A stretch of 64,000 nucleotides of DNA from Triatoma infestans (GCA_011037195.1 JAAEAF010004284.1:44957-108956); one strand, 5' to 3'. Counted from the stretch's first letter, positions 10,149 to 20,071 are shown. The notes: generated from the sequence alone by a model not told the origin. Numbers and translations: made by a program.

Positions 10149-11108
10149 TATTATTATTATCAAACGGGTGCCCAAAGGCGCGGGACCTAAGCCTATGTGG
10201 CTCTTATCCCCCCGATATCCCCCGTGACCCCTTAATTAATCTCCCCCAGTAACTTGCCGGTTAATCTGCAACATCCCAAGATATCCCTAAACTCCAACTC
10301 GCCTAGGCAATCCTGCGAGAGTGGTGTCCTCCCAAATATACGAAACCTAGTTCCAGCAAAACGGGGACACTGACATAAGTAGTGATACACCGTTTCCCTA
10401 ACTCTGTCATCACAGTTCTGACAAATGGGACTCGGCGTCCTCCCTATGTTGAACAAGTGACTGGATACCCAATTGTGTCCAGTCACTATCCCTACCAAGG
10501 TCCTCAAACCCGTCCTACTAAGAGACAGGAGATACTCCGGAATTCCCTGCTTGCTTGCCTTTATGAATCTTTTAGCTTGGAGGCACCCCTGCGTATCCCC
10601 CCAGCGTTCCTCCAAAGCTCTCGTCTTCCAAAGTCTAATCTGTTTGTCGCGAAACGTCTTTGTAACGGCCAGGACTGGTTCAGGACCACAAAATGGTAAT
10701 GATGATCCCTCCCTGGCCAGCCGATCCGCCCTCTCATTGCCCTCTATTCCCGCATGTCCGGGTATCCAATAGAGATGCACCTTACCCCTCCGAGCCAAAG
10801 CGTTAAGCCTTCTCCTACATTCTCCCACTAATTTCGAACTCCACCACGGCTTACTCAAAGCCCTTAGTGCGGCTTGACTATCAGAGAAGATCCGCACTTC
10901 CTTAAACTCTCCTAGCCACTCCCCCACAAGATGGCAGCATTCAATGATGCCCACCACCTCAGACTGGAAAACAGTGGCCAAACCACCTAAGGCCACCGAA
11001 CTCCCTCTATCCAACTCCTGAAGCCATGCTCCCGCCGCCGATAGGCCAGTACCCTCCTACCTAGAGCCATCTAATAGCAGCGAATAATATCGCTGCCCGA
11101 CTCCGTTG
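10149..11108 (-). mobile_element. I-like LINE, 5'-truncated, 12-bp TSD
   Basis: The direct repeat GCGAGCACAGAT at 10137-10148 and 11109-11120 brackets a minus-strand copy whose 3' end is a short (TAA)n-type tail at 10149-10160. TAA tails and an RNase H domain are typical of the I superfamily. The 5' part including the RT is missing, as expected from incomplete reverse transcription. The perfect duplication suggests a fairly recent insertion. Confidence 0.9.
10232..11090 (-). pseudogene. RNase H domain and C-terminal region of I-like LINE
   Basis: The frame of 260 residues (10232-11014) continues upstream through one in-frame TAG at 11057-11059. RNase H motifs appear in order: LLLDGSR (first Asp, just before the TAG), QSEVVGI (Glu), FSDSQAALRAL (Asp), WIPGHAGIEGNERADRLAR (last Asp). 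A C-terminal TGHNWVSSHL...CQNC...CPRF motif follows, a presumed zinc-binding segment typical of these LINEs. All four catalytic acids are visible, but the stop and 5' truncation make it non-functional. Confidence 0.85.
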
Positions 11109-11332
11109 GCGAGCACAGATACTCCATTCAAAAATTAAGTCAAAACTTGGTTGATTAAAAAATTTCACTTTTCATTAAGAAAAGTAACAATAATCAGGTT
11201 CAAAGTGTTTATTACATACACATTAACAATATATGTATGTATAAGCAACAACTCAAAAAACATTATTAAATTTTTATCATATAAACAAACACAGCTATTT
11301 TCGTCAATCACCCTATTGAGGCTGAAGTCGCA

Positions 11333-11350
11333 AACACACACACACACACA

Positions 11351-11389
<39 letters not shown>
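11333..11389. repeat. (CA)n microsatellite
   Basis: Nearly pure CA array with a single CCC interruption. Confidence 0.97.
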
Positions 11390-11391
<2 letters not shown>

Positions 11392-11880
11392 ATGCCAGAA
11401 TATCATATCTTACTAGTATCTATAAAGACATTAAAGCATTACTTTACAACATTATAACTAACAAATTAATATTGGAACACCATCGGACTAAATTATGGAA
11501 CTGGAGCATTGCCTGGAAAAGTAAATTCAACATAAACAAAACAAAAACCAGTAACTTTCTTTAAAAAAAAAAACAAAAAAGACCGAAGATATATCTCTCA
11601 CGTACAATGAACGAATATTATTAAGTAACTCAGTAAAGTATGTGGGATATAATAAAGATTAAAAGGCTTAAACTTAAATTTACGCCCCCAAACAACTATA
11701 CAGATTACTAAAGGAAAAGATAAACATAAACTTAATTTTACAAGACTCTAGTAAAACCGCTTTGCACATACGGACTTCAGCTTTGGAAAGTGGTTAAATA
11801 GATACACTTGAGGAAAATTTAGACTGCCCAGTATCGTAATTTATGGATTATCATAATAGATAATGATTCTTTGACATGAT
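11390..11880 (+). pseudogene. Jockey-like LINE fragment, decayed
   Basis: Broken plus-strand frames read NWSIAWKSKFNI (region after the RT active site), SVKYVGYN, then LVKPLCTYGLQLWKVVK, which matches the LKPIWTYGxxLWG motif of Jockey elements. A better copy is at 34620-35690. Several stops and frameshifts are present and the 3' end is lost in the HINE-like element that follows. Confidence 0.55.
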
Positions 11881-12056
11881 TACAATACTATTTTCAATAT
11901 GAAGTTTTTACCGGAAATACGCGTATTGAGGTCACCTTAGTCCAAAAAAGTAGTTTGTAGAAAATGATGTTTGTGTGTGAGTGAACAGCATAGCTCAGAA
12001 ATGGAAAATCGTAGAAAGTTCAAACTTTATATTCCGTTTAGGTAGCACCACAGTAA

Positions 12057-13060
12057 GCCCGCAAGGGGTATCTGTTTCTTGCAGTTACTTGGGGAGTAGC
12101 GCCTACACGGGTTACCACAGCTCACTTACTGGATGCACATCAACAGAACAGTACACAATACACTTAAGCTAAATACACTCTACATTTACTTTTCCAGGGT
12201 CTCCGTCCCTAGTTAACTGGCAAAAGCCAAGGGAGAAGGAAGGGATTAGCTCAGTGGTAGCGCTGGACTAGCAACACGGAAATCCCGGGTTCGAATCCAG
12301 CATGCTGCCCTAGATTTTCTCTTCCCAGAAGCCTCTGCAACTCACTGTCTGGTGATGGGTAGTGTTATCTGTAGCTAGAGAATGCTGCTTGGAGGCCGAC
12401 TGAGCATTGGAGAAGGCTCGAGAGGGCACCGTAGATCTTTCAGGTCGCAGTACAATAATCCCCTACAACAATCTAAATCTAAATCTAGTATACAAAGTTT
12501 AAGGAATGTCTTGGAGCAGTTCAATAACTCAGCAGTAAATCCCGAAAAAGTGAAAAGCAGAAACTAACATAGTAAAGTCCGTTTCATCGTAGTTCCATAT
12601 TTAATCGCGCCCGAAAATCAGGGGAATAACTTGAAACAGTTTTCAATGTTTATGAGCATGGATTTGATCAGAAGAAGGCTGTGGGAGATAAATTTAAACG
12701 GACACATCCACAATCACGTAACTACTGCTAGAGAAGGAGCATTGCTTAGAAAGGAGGGTTCTAGCGAATCAATATCTCTATGGATTAATAGGAAGCTGTT
12801 CTTTTTTAAGGATAGAGGAGTCCTGATTCTGTTTTCAGATTTTAGGACCAAGTGTGGAGAAGGCAGTGCTTAAAAGCAGCAGCAACAGAGAAATCGTTCA
12901 GTTTCAAGTCTTTCAATTTCTTCAAGTTTGCGCTTGCGTGTTTCCGCTTGTCATGTGTTCAGTTCATCAAATTGATTCAAATCAAATTTTGTAACATTTG
13001 ATTGGTATTCACTTGGTTTACAATAAGGAAACATTAATTAATTGTTATCTGCATCTACAT
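12057..13060 (+). mobile_element. Composite retroposon (LINE leader + tRNA-like SINE + unique 3' part)
   Basis: Begins GCCCGCAAGGGGTATCTG, homologous to the 5' end of the RTE-like LINE at 17227. A tRNA-like promoter follows near 12236 (TTAGCTCAGTGG, GGTTCGAATCC) with a SINE 1-like body, then about 500 bp of unique sequence ending AATTAATTGT plus 13 bp. Flanks CACCA(C/T)AGTAA at 12046-12056 and 13061-13071 are an 11-bp duplication with one mismatch. A reverse-strand relative is at 44205-45239, so the chimera is a stable family. Confidence 0.8.
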
Positions 13061-13404
13061 CACCATAGTAACCGACAGTAATCTCAAAATTGCTCCACCG
13101 GAAGTACCACTTTACTGAATAATTTTTTCATTTTTTTGCAATTTTCTCAAAAATGGCTTCAAAGATTTTCTTTTTAACTGGGTAAACTACACATATAAAA
13201 AAAATACAACATTTGTTCTCGTAAAGTCATTTATGAAGGCTTTTGTGGGAGGGGGTTATGTTTTTCTTTAAAGTGCTGTCATAGTTGATTATTCATTTCT
13301 AACATCCATACAAAATTAATTAGAAATAAATAGATTGCTAAAAATCTTAAGTTTCATGAAAATTAGAAAACCGGAAGTATGTTTTTACTGCACAGTTTTT
13401 CAGT

Positions 13405-13989
13405 TGTAATGTATTGGTGTGATGTGTGTCTATTTGTAGTAAGTAGCACGAGCAGTGTTGTAGAAAAAGGGGTTGTAAGTATGTTTGAGGAAAAGATAGA
13501 AGTATTAAGAATAATTAAGAAATCGCCACTGTTAACAATTAATATAATCTGTTAAAATAATAACTACAACTTATTTGATATTATTATAAACTTATTTAAT
13601 ATATTCTGAAACTGGCACTGATACTAAGAGAGCGATTCCTGAAGTAGTGTTCTGGCCTTGTGAAGTGTTCTGGCTTTGGAAGCAGAATTACGACTGTATT
13701 GTCTGAAGGTGGAGTACAGACTTCGTTGTTTGAAAGCAGAAGTGAGACTGTTCTAAGGAATGCTCTCTAACAAAGCAGTTGGCCAAGTCGCATTGTATTA
13801 AATTTTGTGCCTTTGTTTCCCTACTAGCAATGACCCCAATTTAGAGTACCTGACTCTAAAATACACTCTTTTTGAAGGTAAATTCACAGCACTAAGATAA
13901 TTATAAAATATTAAGAAAATACAATTCTGGATACTATAAAATATTGTAAACTGTAAACTATTATTTTTCTATTTCGTTCTTCCACTACA
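13405..13989 (+). mobile_element. LTR-B solo LTR, 4-bp TSD CAGT
   Basis: Starts TGTAATGTATTGG and ends TTCCACTACA (TG...CA). CAGT flanks it at 13401-13404 and 13990-13993. The interrupted HINE-like sequence resumes exactly after it. A second copy with a different duplication is at 59509-60123, which fixes the ends independently. It has no coding capacity. 4-bp duplications fit several LTR superfamilies, so I do not choose one. Confidence 0.9.
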
Positions 13990-14120
13990 CAGTTTTAGCT
14001 GTTTTCTTCTATAAAAACACCGATGTATTTCATTAAATTCGGTATACAAACTATAAAATTTATCGATCACAATTTTGAAAACTGGAGTAAGAGAGAGTTT
14101 TTTTTTTTTTTTATTTAGCT

Positions 14121-15908
14121 CTACAGCCCTTGTAGGGCCCTGGCTTCCTTAGTAATTTTCCTCCAGTCTTCTCTCTCTTTTGCCTTATACCTCCATCGTG
14201 TTATGCCCAGCTTGGCAATATCTTCTTCCACTTCCTCAATCCACCTTCTCCTCGGTCTACCGACCTTTCTTCTTCCTTCAGGTTTATTTCTGTACAACTT
14301 ACTTGTAGTACTATCCCTATCCATGCGCTCTACATGTCCCAGCCAGTCAAGTCTTTTCCCTTTAATTTCAGCTACTATGTCTGGCGACGCGTAAAGCTCA
14401 CTGAGCTCCCTGTTTTTCCTAATGCTCCAAACTCCGTTCTTCAGGTTAGGGCCAAATATTTTTCTTAAAATCTTCCTCTCCCAAACCCTTAGCATGTTAC
14501 TATCGCTCCGGTTCAGCAGCCATGTCTCTGATCCATAAATTACAACCGGCCGAATAATAACTTTATAGATATGGAGTTTGTTCTTACGTGAAATGGACTT
14601 TGACTTCATTATCCGGCTCAATGCAAAGAAGCATCTGCTACCTGCAGCCAACCTCTCTTGAATTTCACTTTTCACATCCCGCTGCTTTGTGAATATGGCT
14701 CCCAAATATTTAAATGTTTTAACATTTTCAAACTTATTTCCGTTGATGTTCACATAACTTAACCGACATATTCTGCTGTCAAACCTTGAAGCTAACATGT
14801 ACTTGGTTTTGTCACAGTTTACTCGTAAGCCAACGGACTTTGCCTCTTTTTCTAACTGCTCATAGCTCTCCTCCAAAGCTCTAAAAGTCCTTCCAACTAA
14901 TATGACGTCATCCGCATACGCCAAATACTGAATGGATCGTTCAAAAATTGTACCATTCGGGTTTACCTTAATACTTCTGATGACCTTTTCTAAACTAAGG
15001 TTAAACAATATGGTTGACAGAACATCACCTTGTCGCAGTCCTCTATTAATGTTAAACAGTCTTGAGCAGCCACCTTGTACTTTCACTTTTGCTGATGAGT
15101 TATTCAAACACATCTTCACCAGATTGCTCAGTTTCATAGGGATACCAAACTCCTGTAGAATTTCAAAAATCTTGCTCCGAAACAGACTGTCGTATGCTTG
15201 TTTAAAATCTATAAACAAGTGGTGTAGATCGATGTTATATTCATAACACTTCTCGTGTATCATCCTCATTGAAAAGATGTGGTCGATAGTCGATCTATTC
15301 CTACGGAAGCCAGCCTGGTAGTCACCCAATATCTTTTCGGAATACTGCGTCAGTCTCTTTGCCACTAATTTCGCCATAATCTTGTACACAATGGACAACA
15401 TGGCTATTCCTCTGTAGTTTTCGCACAGTGTCCTCTCTCCCTTTTTGAAAATCGGACATATAACTGCTACAGACCATTCCTCTGGCATCCTTTCCTTCAC
15501 CCAAACATCTACTATTAACTTGTAAATTCTTTCCCAGAGTAGATTGCTTCCTAGTTTTATCATTTCAGAGACTAAACCATCAATTCCCGGTGCCTTATTA
15601 TTTTTTAGCTCCATTATAATTTCATCGACTTCCTCTTTTTCCGGATATTCTACATAATCCTCTTCATCAGGTGGATCGGGCTCCCTTTGTGTATTTCCCT
15701 CCTCGGGCATCTCATTATCCTCCTCATCTTGCATATTTAGGAGCTCTTCAAAATATTCCGCCCATCTATTCCTAACATCCGTTTCTCCTCCAATCAAGTT
15801 ACCATCTTTTCCTCTGCAGAACTGAATACTCGGTTGAAAACCTTTTTTCTCCATCTTAACAGCAGTATAGAATTCTTTAATTCTGCTATTTACTCCATCC
15901 TCCTCCAT
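14121..15908 (-). CDS. LINE reverse transcriptase region
   Basis: An open frame of 595 residues. RT motifs in order: ENYRGIAMLSIVYKI and GFRRNRSTIDHIFS, FIDFKQAYDSL (motif A, catalytic Asp), GLRQGDVLSTILFNL (motif B), LAYADDVILVG (motif C, YADD). A C-terminal region follows with WLGHVERMDRD and GRPRRRWIEEVEEDI, common to RTE-related LINEs. It would copy element RNA onto nicked chromosomal DNA. The frame starts inside the endonuclease-RT linker, so the annotated start (first Met) is arbitrary. No stop interrupts the RT, making this the most intact coding region in the window. Confidence 0.9.
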   Translation of the reverse strand: MEEDGVNSRIKEFYTAVKMEKKGFQPSIQFCRGKDGNLIGGETDVRNRWAEYFEELLNMQDEEDNEMPEEGNTQREPDPPDEEDYVEYPEKEEVDEIIMELKNNKAPGIDGLVSEMIKLGSNLLWERIYKLIVDVWVKERMPEEWSVAVICPIFKKGERTLCENYRGIAMLSIVYKIMAKLVAKRLTQYSEKILGDYQAGFRRNRSTIDHIFSMRMIHEKCYEYNIDLHHLFIDFKQAYDSLFRSKIFEILQEFGIPMKLSNLVKMCLNNSSAKVKVQGGCSRLFNINRGLRQGDVLSTILFNLSLEKVIRSIKVNPNGTIFERSIQYLAYADDVILVGRTFRALEESYEQLEKEAKSVGLRVNCDKTKYMLASRFDSRICRLSYVNINGNKFENVKTFKYLGAIFTKQRDVKSEIQERLAAGSRCFFALSRIMKSKSISRKNKLHIYKVIIRPVVIYGSETWLLNRSDSNMLRVWERKILRKIFGPNLKNGVWSIRKNRELSELYASPDIVAEIKGKRLDWLGHVERMDRDSTTSKLYRNKPEGRRKVGRPRRRWIEEVEEDIAKLGITRWRYKAKEREDWRKITKEARALQGL

Positions 15909-15948
15909 TCTCAGTAACTTCGTCTGCTCGAATTCCCTCTTCTTTTTC

Positions 15949-16972
15949 CTATATCAATTCCGCTGCTTTAATGATCGCCTCTTTGATATCTTTCCACTTC
16001 TGGTTGATATCATTCTCTTGGTCTAAGGTTGTGGCTGTTAAATGTTTATCTACTTCCTCCTCATATTGTTTCCTACAGTTTACATCATGCTTTAGTTTAT
16101 CCACATTCCATTTCTCTATTTTAGAGTCCAACTGCTGTTTAAAATTAGAAATTCTTTGCTTATACTTAATACGGACTAAATTATGGTCTGAGTCACAGTC
16201 AGCGCCCCGGCAGCTTCTCACATCCTGAATGTCTGAAGCATGCCTTGTGTCTATGAGGACATGATCTATTTGATTTTTCGTCCGTCCGTCCGGAGATCTC
16301 CAAGTTTCCACATGAATCCTTTTATGCGCAAACAGGGTACTGCTAATTCTCATGTTCCTTGATATAGCGAAATCAATTAGCCTGATTCCGTTATCGTTAC
16401 TATCTTCGTGTAGGCTTTGCCTTCCTATATGTGGACGATAACATTCTTCTTTACCCACTTTTGCATTTAGATCTCCTTTTGGTAGACTATCGTATAATCC
16501 CTCTAATTCCCCATAGAAGGTATCTTTAACTTCTTCATCCTTCTCCTCAGTTGGGGCGTGCACATTAATCAATGAAATGTTAAAAACTTTTGCTTTAATC
16601 CGGAGAGTGGATATCCTCTCATTAATGTTCTTGAAATTCAATATGATTGATTTCAACTTGTTGCTCACCACAAAACCCGTACCGAAATTCCCCTCCTTAT
16701 TACTACAGCCATGGAAGATTGTGTGATTACCAGACATAAACGTTCCCTCATTTTTCCATCTAATTTCCTGAATGGCCGCGATATTTATGCCATACTTATC
16801 TAGCTCATCCTTCAGGATTTTCAATGCTCCTACCTTCCCTAAACTTCTCACATTCCAGGTCGCTATCCAAAGATAAATTCCATGTCCTCGCCTAAGTCGT
16901 GCCTTTGAGACTGCCGGTCTTTTACTTTTAGGATTCTCAACAATAAAATTTTTTTTTATGAGATAGGGCTGT
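15949..16972 (-). pseudogene. LINE apurinic-type endonuclease region
   Basis: Motifs of the APE-type endonuclease: ATWNVRSL near 16870, AAIQEIRW (catalytic Glu), NVHAPTEEKDEE, GDLNAKVG, NQIDHVLIDT and CDSDHNLV (SDH). The frame extends upstream of 16851 to a stop near 16975 with no obvious ATG. Compared with intact relatives, the segment around LPKGDLNAKVG lacks a few residues before the GDxN box. The linker to the RT is shortened and ends in a stop, putting the RT in another frame. It would nick target DNA if intact. Confidence 0.85.
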
Positions 16973-17124
16973 TAACCCTATACTCAACCCCCACTACTTT
17001 GGAGGACCTAGGATTTGTGGGGTTTACTCCCCTGGCACTAATGTGCCTCCTTAGGAACGGTAATCCTAAGGTGTGTGGTGTAGTGCCTTAGTATAGTGTG
17101 TAGGGTGTGTATAGAGTATGTGTA

Positions 17125-17227
17125 TAGTGTACTGTTTTGGTGCATGTGCATGGTATACTGAACTGTGGTAACCCGTGGGGGCGTTACTCCCCAAGTAGCT
17201 GCATACAACAGCTACCCCTTGCGGGGT
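17125..17227 (-). ncRNA. Structured 5' leader of RTE-like LINE
   Basis: The RNA 5' end can form CTACCCC-GCAA-GGGGTAG. Alternatively the CCCC can pair with GGGGAGT, enclosing a second hairpin GTAGCTG-N7-CAGCTAC. A third hairpin GTAAC/GTTAC follows. The leader also opens the composite retroposons at 12057, 45239 (minus) and 63849. Those copies vary at the middle of the second stem and partly compensate in the third. Function is unknown; a ribozyme, translation or retrotransposition signal are possibilities. Confidence 0.5.
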
Positions 17228-17264
17228 AGTAAGAGAGAGTTGTGTGAGTGAATCACACAAGATT

Positions 17265-17893
17265 TTGTTTTTGTGTTACAACAAAACTATCAAGCATTCC
17301 CATATTTTGTGGTAAAGTACTAAGTACATCTTGATTATAATAATTTTATTTAAATGAAGAAGCTCATTATATTTAATAATATAATACTATCTTTAAGAAG
17401 TCCACTAAATCAGAAAAGTTTAATGTTGCGGCAAAGTTACCTACCTACCTTTGTACCTTCGTAATAAGTTAGATCCCCCCCCCCCCTAATTGCCTAATAA
17501 GGTAGAATACTGCTCTTTTTGTGTTCAAACTATTGAAATGGCTAAAAGCCAGAATATAATATCGTATAGAAAGAATAGCTCATTCATGTATACTTTATCC
17601 ATAAAGATGTTTTTCAACAAGTAATGTAATGCTAATTTCGTAATGAAATAGAAATAACTATTAAAACTTCAACACTTTAAAAAAAGATATTCCATTGTGA
17701 ATTTCAAATGATATGATAGATTTTTAGTTACACGAACTTTATTAATTTTTTTTTTTTTGTGTATACAAACTATAAATACACAGATCTATCACTTTCATTG
17801 GATACTTTTTTTGAGAAAGTTCATTTTAGGGAGGTTTTTGGTTGACGGGTAAGCTTAAGATTTCATCAAAATAGTGGTTTTAATGTTAAAAAA
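17265..17893. other. AT-rich spacer with C-run
   Basis: A run of about ten C occurs near 17477. Nothing else was recognised. Confidence 0.5.
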
Positions 17894-18767
17894 TCTGGTG
17901 TGAAACACTCACACCAACTTTCTCTTACTCCAGTTCTCAAAATTATAACTGACAAATTTTATAGTTTGTGTACCAAATTTAATGAAATTTGTCGAAAACT
18001 GAAAAACTGTTCTATAAAAAGCGCATTTCCGGTTTACTAATTTTCTTGAAACTCGCAATTATCTTTTGGCCATCTATTCATTTCTAATTAATTTTTTTGG
18101 AAACTATAATTCTATAATGAACTATGATAGTACTTAAGAGAAAAACATAACTCCACCCCTTCCCTAAAAGTGCCCTTAAATGAATTTTACCAGAGAAATG
18201 TTTCAAATAAAAGTTGTAGATATTTGTACGTTTAGTTTATACAAAAAGTTTCAAGAAAATCATCGGAACCATTTTTGTGAAAATCGCGAAAAAGTGAAAA
18301 AAAAAAAAAACATTTAGTAAAGTCGTAAAGTAAACGCACTTCTGGTTATCGGATTTTTTTGAAACTGGAAATTTCAACAACATATTGAATACTAATTAAC
18401 ATTATTTAGATAATAACTGTCTAATAAACTGAAATAACATTTTAGATAAAAAAACCTAACTCCACCCCTCCCCCAAAACTGCCCTTAAATGAATTTTCCC
18501 AGAGAAACGTTTCAAATATAAGTTGTAGCTCGTTGTATGTGTAGTTGATATATAACAAGTTTGAAGAAAATCGTCGGAGCCATTTTCGAGAAAAACGCAA
18601 AAAGTAAATAAAAAAAAAGGAAGTAAAGTGGTACTTCCGGTTGAGGAATTTTGACAGATAACGTACAGTGAGATCCCATTGTGATAACTAAACGGAATAT
18701 ATCAAGTTTCAACTTTCTGCGGTTATTAGTTTTTAAGCTATGCTGTTCACATACATACATACACATA

Positions 18768-18806
<39 letters not shown>

Positions 18807-18929
18807 CATTTGTTAAAAACCACTTTTTTAGACTCAGGGGACCTCAAAATGGATATTGCCGGTAAAAACTCGATATCGTAAATTTGACTCGATTACAATA
18901 CTTCCTCTTACTAGGAGTAAGAGAAAGTA
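17894..18929 (-). mobile_element. HINE-like element, full length
   Basis: A reference copy. The minus strand runs from TACTTTCTCTTACTCCTAG to GTGTGAGTGTTTCACACCAGA. The 15-bp subterminal repeats are ACTTTCTCTTACTCC near the start and GGAGTAAGAGAAAGT just before the terminal hairpin. Unit starts with CTTCCGGTT-type cores lie near 18018, 18333 and 18633, spaced about 300 bp. A CA array is at 18768-18802. There is no coding capacity. Helentron-type replication is inferred from the architecture. Confidence 0.9.
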
Positions 18930-19007
18930 AAACGACTAACGTATACGAGAATTAGAGGAACTGAAGAAAATCTGTCATTTTAAGTGTGTGACAGAATGAC
19001 TATTAGC

Positions 19008-19040
19008 AAGTGAAAGTCGTGTGAGTGTTTCACACCAGAT
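19008..19040 (+). mobile_element. HINE-like 3' terminus fragment
   Basis: Only AGTGAAAGTCGTGTGAGTGTTTCACACCAGAT-like sequence remains: half of the subterminal repeat plus the terminal hairpin. It abuts the 5' end of the next full element at 19048 with only a short T run between. Confidence 0.75.
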
Positions 19041-19047
19041 CTTTTTT

Positions 19048-20071
19048 ACTTTCTCTTACTCCTAGTAACAGGAAGTATTGTAATCGTGTCAAATTTTCGA
19101 TATTGAGTTTTCACCGGAAATATCCGTTTTGAGGTCCCCTAAGTCCAAAAAAGTAGTTTTTAGCAAATGGTCTATGTGTATGTCTGTGTGTCTGCGTGTC
19201 TGTGTGTCGGTGTGTGTATGTGTACGTATGTATGTGAACAGCATAGCTCAAAAACGAAAAATCGTAGAAAGTTCAAACTTGATATTACGTTTAGGTATCA
19301 CCATGGGATCTGACGGTGCGTTAGGTGTCAATATTTCTCAACCGGAAGTACCACTTTACTAGTTTTTTTTTTACTTTTTTGCGATTTTCTCAAAAATGGC
19401 TCCGACGATTTTCTTTAAACTTTAATATCAACTACACATACAAAGAGCTACAACTTTTATTTGAAACATTTCTCCAGGAAAATTCATTTAACGGCACTTC
19501 TGGGGGAGGGGTGGGGTTAGGTTTTCATCTAAAGTGCTATTTCAGTTTATTAGACAATTCTGTCATCTAAATAATGTTAATTAGAATTAAATATGTTGTT
19601 GAAATTCCGAGTTTGAAAAAAAATCGGATAACCGGAAGTGCGTTTGTTTTAACACTTTACTAAATGATTCTTTCACTTTTTCGCGATTTTCTCAAAAATG
19701 GCTCCGACGATTTTCTTGAAACTTCGTATCAAAATAAAAATGCAAAGATCTACATCTTTTATTATAAAAATTTCTCTGGGGAAAATTCATTAAGGGCCTT
19801 TTAGGGGAGGGTGAGGGTTATAGTTTCTAAGTGAGTGGTATTCATAGTTGATTATTACAATTCTATGATCTAAATTAATTAATTAGAAATAAACAGTTTG
19901 GCCAAAATTCCAAGTTTCAAGAAAATTAGTAAACCGGAAGTGCGCTTTTACTGAACAGTTTTTTCAGTTTTCGACGAATTTCATTAAATTTGGTACACAA
20001 ACTATAAAATTTGTCAATTATCATTTTGAGAACCGGAGTAAGAGAAAGTTGTGTGAGTGTTTCACACCAGA
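19048..20071 (+). mobile_element. HINE-like element, full length
   Basis: Plus-strand copy with both ends: ACTTTCTCTTACTCCTAG at 19048 and the GTGTGA-GTGTT-TCACAC hairpin ending at 20071 in a T run. The TG array near 19170-19235 is interrupted. Three internal units are intact. Together with the copy at 17894-18929 it forms a head-to-head pair about 120 bp apart. Confidence 0.92.

Larger units (their letters stand above)
14100..17227 (-). mobile_element. RTE-like LINE, full-length-like but defective, 14-bp TSD
   Basis: AGTAAGAGAGAGTT occurs at 14086-14099 and 17228-17241, both within the host HINE-like element. The minus-strand copy is 3128 bp: about 250 bp of 5' leader, an endonuclease region, an RT region and a poly(A) tail at 14100-14113. 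The RT stop is almost at the tail, so the 3' UTR is nearly absent. The two coding parts are in different frames. Placement in the RTE clade is from motif style, not phylogeny. Confidence 0.92.
11870..17264 (+). mobile_element. HINE-like element split by three insertions
   Basis: The element's pieces are 11870-12056, 13061-13404, 13990-14099 and 17228-17264, in order and orientation. They begin with the AATACTATTTTCAATATG region and end in a hairpin (GTGTGA-GTGAA-TCACAC) at about 17243. Inserted are a composite retroposon (12057-13060), an LTR-B solo LTR (13405-13989) and an RTE-like LINE (14100-17227). Each insertion duplicated HINE-like sequence, so the three events post-date this copy. Confidence 0.85.

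Noticed and set aside
17125..17227. HDV-like ribozyme call for the LINE leader
   Set aside because: Its position fits, but I could not assign the P1-P2-P3 double pseudoknot by eye; kept only as a structured leader.
18681..18881. Small proteins encoded within HINE-like elements (also 19325-19570, 33837-34097, 26619-27067)
   Set aside because: Frames differ between copies, overlap the microsatellite or conserved DNA blocks, and show no consistent protein.
17894..20071. HINE-like copies as ordinary MITEs with terminal inverted repeats
   Set aside because: The inverted repeats are subterminal on one side (a further hairpin and CCAGA follow) and no target duplication is seen.
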